From: Paramarasmius palmivorus
Taxonomy: Eukaryota > Basidiomycota > Agaricomycetes > Agaricales > Marasmiaceae
DNA length: 64,000 nt
Direction of reading: 5' to 3'
Assembly: GCA_037176845.1 (NCBI GenBank)
Contig: JAYKXP010000150.1
Span: forward strand, 1 to 64,000
Under the pieces are notes generated by a model, which did no database searches, was not told where the DNA came from, and worked only from the letters and a program-made list of their open reading frames with translations. This document shows, one piece after another, positions 57,411-64,000 of this stretch; position 1 is the stretch's first letter, and every line of letters starts with the position of its first letter. A program made the translations under genes and the position numbers.

Positions 57411-57482
57411 GGATCACCAACCCATCTCATCAGCAGAGATAGTTCTCTGTTGACAATGTATTCATTTGCCAGTATATCATTA

Positions 57483-57640
57483 TGAGGCTTATAAAATGCT
57501 TGTGTATGAGCAAAATATATATGTCAAGTTGTGTGAGCAGGGTTTGATGTTGTCAATGGATTCATACAATTGACACAAAAAATCAACTAGCACACTAGTT
57601 GAACATCTACAAATCCCCAGGACACAAGGGAAGTGTAATC
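57483..57640. repeat. R2 fragment, inverted
   Basis: Matches 41,270-41,412 in reverse, from TGAGGCTTATAAAA to AAGGGAAGTGTA. Confidence 0.75.
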
Positions 57641-58420
57641 TATACACCATTTCTTGCCTCTGAATCATGTCCAAAAACTCAGAGACCTCCAGCTGCAAAC
57701 AGAGGTCATTGTAATAGGCTCTGTCATGATGGGTTGTGTGGTGACCACGGATCTAGACATGCCTATGGAGATCTTAACGGAAAAGGAAGATATTCTAGAG
57801 GCTCTTTGTTTTGTAAACTCTACGCCTGGGTACATGTTCCTTTCCAACCTACTGTTCAACCTACAATGACCCAACCATACCAAGCCATACACAGAAGACC
57901 TCTCATATAACCATAGCATTTTTGCCAACAGAGATCCCAAAACAGAAACAGTGAACAACTGCAACTACGTGGTGAACATGTTTAGATTCAAAAACAATGC
58001 TCAAAAGGAAATACATGTCATCCTTAGCACAGGATGTCCTTACAACGATGTTGGTTACCTCCAGCAGCTGCCGCATATCTAGCAGTAGACAGGTTAATGT
58101 GCCTCCAAGGAAACATCAACATTGACTTTCATGTACATCAGCAACTCTTCTAAGCCTCATAGTTGAATTAACTGACCTCTTTTAATAGCCAACTATGACA
58201 TTTTCTTGGTGGCCCATGTTGCCATTGGAGATTGTTTCAACTTTGATGGAGGTGGAGATAAACAACCCAGAAGCCAAGGAACTTGAAGACAACTTTGAGC
58301 ATTGCTCAATGAAGATCAGAATTGGTTCATTGTCTATCTATAACCATATGCTGTTTGATAACAAAAAACCGTTCCAACAGGTACAAAGTGCAATGAGCAA
58401 CCATAGGAGACAGTGTGTGT
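57641..58420 (+). pseudogene. Unknown decayed coding region
   Basis: Readable pieces: VTTDLDMPMEILTEKEDILE, FVNSTPGYMFLSNLLFNLQ, a TGA (fits CGA) and NHSIFANRDPKTETVNN, VVNMFRFKNNAQKEIHVIL, then after a frame change WWPMLPLEIVSTLMEVEINN and MKIRIGSLSIYNHMLFDNKK. The last part (58,050-58,400) is repeated inverted at 56,354. Family not recognised. Confidence 0.45.
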
Positions 58421-59429
58421 GAATGGACGTCAACTATCTATACGATCTCAAATGAACAAATTAGTCAATTGTATCACCTTCCTGTGTGTTGCTAATGTAT
58501 TCTGGTTTATATTGATCTATTTCTTGTATTGTACTAGATATCTTACAGGTTTAGCTGTATCCACAAGTGACAGAGTGACTCCTGAGTGCCTACAGGCATT
58601 CAGTTGTGACCAGTTCAAAAATATCCAGTAAACTTATGATCACTTGGGTGCAGCCTGTTCACCTGTATTGCTTCATGAACACTTAAGCAATATACAGTAG
58701 CAAAAACTTATATGAGTAGGTGCAAACCTGCCTTGGATAAGTTGATATGATGGGTTCAATTTATAAAAACAATCAAACTTGTACATGTTGGTGGTTTACA
58801 CCAACCCACTCCAGCTAGTTATTGGTGAACTGTTGAGGTTGTCTTTCTGGTTCTGTTGAAACACTGAGGATCCAATTTGCATGTAGGGCAATCCTGGAAG
58901 GTGGCTCAGATAGATGATACAATAGGCACTGAAGTCCACATGGCTTCAAGTGATGTCAGCCTATGCAGTCACATATGTAAGCAGTCCTTTTTCTGCTTCT
59001 CTCCTTCAAGAGGTACTAAGGGAGTGTACTTGCTGCTGCTTCTTCAGATTGAAATGGAGCAGTTCAAGTTGATTTAGGGCTGTGGATGTGCTGAGGTGGT
59101 GCATTTTTTATGGATGTGGCGTTCTTGCTTTTTTTTTGGGGGGGGCTAATTGAACAGTAACTCTAGCTAGGTACCATGCTGCTGTACTTTGTTTGGATTA
59201 TATGTTGGTTTATTGCAGCATGTCAGTCCCTTTGTTAGATTATATCACCACAACAGTAAAAGTGCCCTTTTAAAAAATCTCCAACGTTTTAAAACCTGTT
59301 TTCTTGCAAAAAACCTGGACATATCTTCAAGGTTTTGATTTGTAAAAAGGAGCATTTGTACAATAACAGAATACTAGGGCCATTTATGGCATATTTTTAG
59401 GGATCCCTATATGGAAAGGATATGCCCAC
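58421..59429. other. No gene recognised
   Basis: AT-rich sequence with short ORFs only. A T-run followed by a G-run lies at about 59,131-59,147. Confidence 0.4.
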
Positions 59430-61216
59430 AGTCTGTGGGACCCTTCTAGAGCACTTTTTTCAGTGATTTTTTAGCAGAAAAATTCTTCCCACACCCTAAT
59501 ACTATCTAGGATGCTTTTCAACTCCGCTGTCAGCTTCCCAAAAAGGAAGGTGCTCTTTTCAGGCCCTGGGAATCCATTTTAGGGCACTTTTGGGCACTTT
59601 TTTAATCATTCCCACACTGCTAGCAACATCTAGGATGGTTTCCTGCTCCACTTTTTGCTTTTCAAAATGTAAGGTAGTCTTCCCAGGGGCTGAGAAACCA
59701 TTACAGGGCACTTTTGGGCGCTTTTTTCGGTACTTTTTTAACAGGAAAATTATTTCCACACCTGCTGGCATCATTTAGGTGCCTCCCTACTCTGCTTTTG
59801 GCTTCCCAAAATGGTAGGTGGCCTTACCTCACTATTTTCCACCTGAGGAAATCCATCTACAATTGACTTGAATATGCATAGATCAAGTTAAATACACAGG
59901 TATATGAATACACAGGTATATGTGCAATATACGTTAACTATAAGCATAAAACTTGTCAGATACATATCTTCAGCTACAGTGATTGGATTCCTGTCAAACC
60001 TGAATATATTCTTAACTGATTTTTCATCCTGAATTTGAATTTGAGGCTCTCCAAGCCCCCAGATCAATCCCTACAATACTACATCCATAGTACATGTTTT
60101 CTGTAATTGTGCAAGAATTGATTAGTCTGGCATATGGATTCCTGTCATGGGATTCATCATGGAGGCAATTGATATTCCTGTTCTATGCATAGTGAACAGT
60201 CTCTCATTCATTTTTGGTGATTTTAGGAGCAATCTCCATGCTCCAGTACAAGAAAAAACCCTAAACATGTGATTTTTATGTAGCAACATGCAGATATGTC
60301 CAAAAAATGTGCTTTTATAGTAGGAAAGTGTATTTTGGGTGCCTGAACTCAATTCTGAACTCACCTTGGTGCTGGGATGCTTTCCTGAGGTGCTATTCAT
60401 GTATTACTGCCTGTGTTTCATAACTGTACAATGCATTGGATTAAACAAGGTGTTGCACATACAAGAGTGCTTGGGCAAGTATATATTTGTCATCTATACA
60501 CTCTAAAGTGGGTTATGAACAAGAATTAGCCCATTCCAATCATTCCCTGTGGTATAGTATTACCAATGTCCAAAAAAAAGCGAATTTAGCTGTAGTAAAT
60601 CTGGAAAAATAGGCAGCTCTCCAGGATTGTAAACGAAGCAAGGGGACATATATATCATCTCTGATTCACAATATCTAAGCCCCAGCTGCATTACATCCCA
60701 TCCTGTAATTTTATTCCCCCAATTTTGGAGATTTTCAGTATTTTTGATATTTAAGCACCATTATCCCACCAATCTATGTACTATTTAGTGTCACCAGGCT
60801 TGTATTCAATGTATCTATGTCCTCCAACTTACCCTATGTCAATATCTGCCCTGTAGCCCAAGATCCAACAGGCCATTTTCCTGAATTACCATATTTGGAC
60901 CGCTTTTTTGCATTCCCCTGCCCCCCAATTGCAGGGGCATGCTTTTAGAACATATTAGAACATATTCCCTCAAAAATGCGATTTTTATAGCCCCCCAGCA
61001 TGCCCCAATAGCCCCCCAATGCATTGATTCCAGGTGGAAAATGATGAGGTAAGGCCACCTTCCATTTTGGGAAGCCAAAAGCGGAGTAGGGAGGCACCCA
61101 GATGATGTCAGGAGGTATGGGAATAATTTTTCCGCAAAAAAAGTGCCCAAAAAGCGCACTGTTACATCATGGAAAGAGCACCTTCCATTTTGGGATGCCA
61201 AAAGCAGTGTGGGAAC
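59430..61216. mobile_element. LT3: long-TIR element, main part
   Basis: Left arm (59,430-59,850) contains several TTCCCACAC / CCAAAA units. The centre (59,850-60,890) matches LT2 in the same orientation. The right arm (60,890-61,216) is interrupted by the element at 61,227 and resumes at 62,468-62,655. Confidence 0.78.
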
Positions 61217-61226
61217 ATCTCCAGAT

Positions 61227-62457
61227 TAGGCTCGTACCCATCCGGTTCCCACGTTCCGCGAGCTACACTGGGAACCGGCTGGTATACACCGTCGCGATTT
61301 TCGACCCCGTCACAATCAGTCACAAAATGTGACTTTGGACTTAGCCAAATTTCGTCGCTCATCAACTCGGCATTCAGCAAATTTGAAGCTCACTCGATGC
61401 TGCGCCCATGTATCTCCAAGAATTGTATATATTCTACTTACTACCAATTCCTACAATAGCAAATGACTGTGGGAGAAGTGAATTTAGTTAACGACGACGC
61501 AGGGGATGAAAAATTGCGTCGACAGCTTACAATAGACAGTGTCGAAGGCTCGTGAAACACCCTTTCAGCATGCTGATTGTTCATTTACTTTGCTCCTGAA
61601 ATAGCCCTATCACTGTGTCCTCTGAAGGGCCCTTAACGAAATAGGATATACATCGAGTCATTGGCACACACCATGAAAGTATCGACAGTGTCAAAATCTG
61701 ACTTCGTGATAAGCCACAGTATCCAGCGATGCTCTTAACGAAAAAAGAGCATGATCTCAAGTCCAACAAAGTCTCTCTTGAGGCAGGACCAAGCTGAGGG
61801 AATGGTACATCCTGTGATATATCGATGTCACCGTGTTGCGCCAGATGATCTGGAGATTCCCATAACGACGTTGCGGAACGTGTCATTGATGACATGCACA
61901 ATGAATTTGACGCAAAGGATAAATGATAGTGTTGGAGTATGTTCAATCGTCAATGTTCACCACTTTAGGGCCAGTGCTACAACGCCTACATAGAACAGGT
62001 CAGTATCCAAGATGAAATGCATGCCCACAGCACACGCACACCTGAATCCGGTATATTTTGACTCTTTCCCGACGTTTCCTCTCAATTGCAGTCATACATA
62101 TTCAGCCAGCCCAGATTCAATAAAATGTCGCTTGAATACCTATCATAATCCGCAATTATGCACGTTCAGCAAACTTTGACAGTCATCAGATGACACTCAC
62201 TAGTCTTTTACAGTCCTGCATGTCCAGCTGAGGCAGAAAATCGAGTGGAAGAGGAGGAGGAACTGTTCTGCGATCACATTGTCAGGGTTTGAGTGAAAAT
62301 TTGGCTAAGTCCAAAGTCACATTTTGTGACTGATTGTGACTGGGTCGAAAATCGCGGCGGTGGATACCAGTCCGTGCGGAGACTTACACCTCCCATCACT
62401 CTCTTCCATACTTGTCCTACCCTCGGTAAGTCTCCGCACGGACTGGCCTGCGAGTCT
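61227..62457. mobile_element. 1,231-bp element with 10-bp target duplication and terminal hairpins
   Basis: Flanked by ATCTCCAGAT on both sides (61,217-61,226 and 62,458-62,467); other LT arms have the site once, so this is a clean insertion. Tips are AGGCTCGTA and, complemented, AGACTCGCA, a weak TIR. Near the ends lies a 63-bp subterminal inverted repeat with two mismatches (61,289-61,352 and 62,297-62,360). The left end has a CCGGTTCCCA/TGGGAACCGG hairpin and the right end a 21-bp perfect one. The inside has no recognisable transposase; the best ORF (61,946-61,581, minus) has no known domain. A 9-10 bp duplication suggests the Mutator-like superfamily. Confidence 0.82.
62367..62446. repeat. 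21-bp perfect inverted repeat at the element's right end
   Basis: Arms 62,367-62,387 and 62,426-62,446, both GC-rich (core GTGCGGAGACTTAC), separated by 38 bp. Confidence 0.93.
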
Positions 62458-62467
62458 ATCTCCAGAT

Positions 62468-62655
62468 CTCAAAAAAGTGGCCTGTTCTTTTTCCAGAAGG
62501 TGTGGGAATGATCCTTCCCAATTTGGAAGCACCCAAAGCGGACAGTACTCATATCTGTCTTGACTACTTGTCCCTTACTTTTGCAAAAGTCATTATCCTG
62601 TAGCATTACAAAAGTCGTTTTGATAACTGTCCGGTACTTTTGCAAAAGTATTACC
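62468..62655. mobile_element. LT3: outer part of right arm
   Basis: Continues the LT3 arm after the insertion (CTCAAAAAAGTGGCCTG on) with the TACTTTTGCAAAAGTA palindrome near its end. It lacks the clear GGCTGCATCTG tip of LT2. Confidence 0.7.
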
Positions 62656-62737
62656 ACTTCTGGTGGGAGATGGGAATGAGGCTTGTGTCTGAATAAGTGG
62701 CAAAGAAGTCGTCCTACAATTACCACTAGAGAGAAGA

Positions 62738-62968
62738 GTGATGTATAAGCTGCTGCTTGCTCAACACACCGAAAAAAGGGACGGTATGCACCTCCTTAAT
62801 TGTTTCCTCTCCTTTCATTTCCTGCTTCAAAATAATACACCTCGCTCACATATGTTGACTACTAAGCTGAACAGCGAAAAGGAGGACTTGGTGTGGTTCA
62901 ACAAAAGTGTGAGGAGGAAAATAAGAACACATGTGGGTGATAATGTAATCATAGAGCCTTTGTTTTAG
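62738..62968 (+). CDS. Small ORF, doubtful
   Basis: 76 codons with Lys/Arg-rich C-terminal half (VWFNKSVRRKIRTHVGDN). No family, no neighbours that support it. The rest of 62,656-63,214 holds nothing I recognise. Confidence 0.2.
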   Translation: MMYKLLLAQHTEKRDGMHLLNCFLSFHFLLQNNTPRSHMLTTKLNSEKEDLVWFNKSVRRKIRTHVGDNVIIEPLF

Positions 62969-63214
62969 ACATCCAGCCATGCCCTACTGGCAGTGAGTAC
63001 CGATTAACTGAATCATCCAACGTATAGTCGATTTTGACAAATAAACTGTAGGGGCATGTTAGATTCTCATGACGGCGGATCGTGTATTTGATCTATAGTG
63101 AGCTGGAGACACCCGGCAGTGTAGGGACTTTGTAAAGGCCACCGTTAAACTAACTGTAGACCCTTTACAAAGGCCAGGGCTAATGGCTGGTTAGGCCAAA
63201 AAGGGAAATTCTTC

Positions 63215-64000
63215 GGCCCAGCTGGATTCTATTCCCTGGATCCACTTCCTAAAAGGGCAGGAACTTTGGGAGAAACATACAGTCTGCTTTTTGGGGTCCA
63301 AAAATGGCAGGAGAGGGATTCCCAGGCCCTGGGAAACCCTAATAGGGTGTTTGGGGCGCTTTTAGGCGCTTTTGAGCGCTTTTTTGAGCGCTTTTTTAAC
63401 AGGAAAATTATTCCCACCATCTGGGGGGTCATATAGGATGCCTCCCTGCTCCGCTTTTGGCTTCCCAAAAAGGAAGGTAGCCTTTCCAGGCCCTGGAAAA
63501 GCATTGTGAGTGCTTTTGGGCTCTTTTTTCAGCGCTTTTTTAACAGGAAAAATATTCCCACTCTTAACTGATTTTTCATCCTGAATTCGATTTTGAGGTT
63601 CCCCAAGCTCCCAGATCACTCCTTGCAATACTACATCCATAGTACATGTTTTCTGTAATTATACAAGAATTGATGCATCTGGCATAAGGATTCCTGTCAT
63701 GAGATTCATACCTCACTATTTTTCACCTACCATCAATGCATTGGGGGGCTATTGGGGCATGCTGGGGGGCTATAAAAATCGCATTTTTGAGGGAATATGT
63801 TCTAATATGTTCTAAAAGCATGCCCCTGCAATTGGGGGGCAGGGGAATGCAAAAAAAGCGGTCCAAATATGGTAATTCAGGAAAATGGCCTGTTGGATCT
63901 TGGGCTACAGGCCAGATATTGACATGGGGTAGGTTGGAGGACCTAGATACATTAAATACAAGCCTGGGCATACCAAATAGTACATAGATTAGTGGGATAA
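63215..64000. mobile_element. LT4: long-TIR element, internally deleted, running off the window
   Basis: The left arm has two clear units (GCGCTTTTTTAACAGGAAAA, TTCCCAC, GCTTTTGGCTTCCCAAAA). Most of the centre is gone: centre sequence at about 63,560-63,710 joins directly to the opposite arm at about 63,735. Confidence 0.7.

Noticed and set aside
61581..61946. 121-codon minus ORF as a transposase of the 1,231-bp element
   Set aside because: Too short, with no DDE or zinc-finger motif. At most it is a captured fragment.

Overview
The window looks like transposon-packed DNA from an Agaricomycete (mushroom-forming basidiomycete). The evidence is KDZ transposase pieces with a CxC2 cysteine cluster, copia and gypsy/chromovirus elements, introns of about 50-75 bp with GT/AG ends, and reading frames broken mostly by CGA to TGA changes. 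I cannot name the genus. I find no standard tRNA, rRNA or CRISPR array.

Layout. 1-14,001: a minus-strand KDZ transposase gene is split by copies of a non-coding repeat I call B (TIR starting TRATAC, 4-bp target duplication CCGG or CCGT). One B copy carries a gag-only copia element; another carries a 1,050-bp TIR element with a tRNA-like core. 14,002-18,555: the true KDZ start codon lies at 14,031; 116 bp away starts a divergent, decayed multi-exon gene (Y) holding a 2-kb long-TIR element (LT1); then comes an intact four-exon 177-codon gene (Z) with its own TATA box. 18,556-22,682: a copia remnant and a B copy. 22,683-30,540: one chromovirus-type gypsy element, 5'-truncated, with a MITE and a B-type element inside pol, plus an antisense gene between pol and the 3' LTR. 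30,541-43,410: LT2, a second KDZ fragment, a copia pol remnant, B copies, a gypsy gag-protease remnant, and a gypsy LTR with gag. 43,411-58,420: decayed unidentified genes with solo LTRs, MITEs, a tRNA-derived element and an OrsD-like fragment. 58,421-64,000: LT3, split by a 1.23-kb element with a 10-bp target duplication, then LT4.

How it fits together. Nothing here forms a working host pathway. The window records layered insertion: older coding elements (KDZ, gypsy, gene Y) are cut by B, LT and MITE insertions, and the gag-only copia (LTRs about 99% identical) is among the youngest. At least 20 in-frame stops are TGA where family alignment expects CGA, as expected from deamination of methylated CpG. 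Gene Z is the only multi-exon gene I could read without a defect. It and the antisense gene inside the gypsy element are the best candidates for something undescribed.
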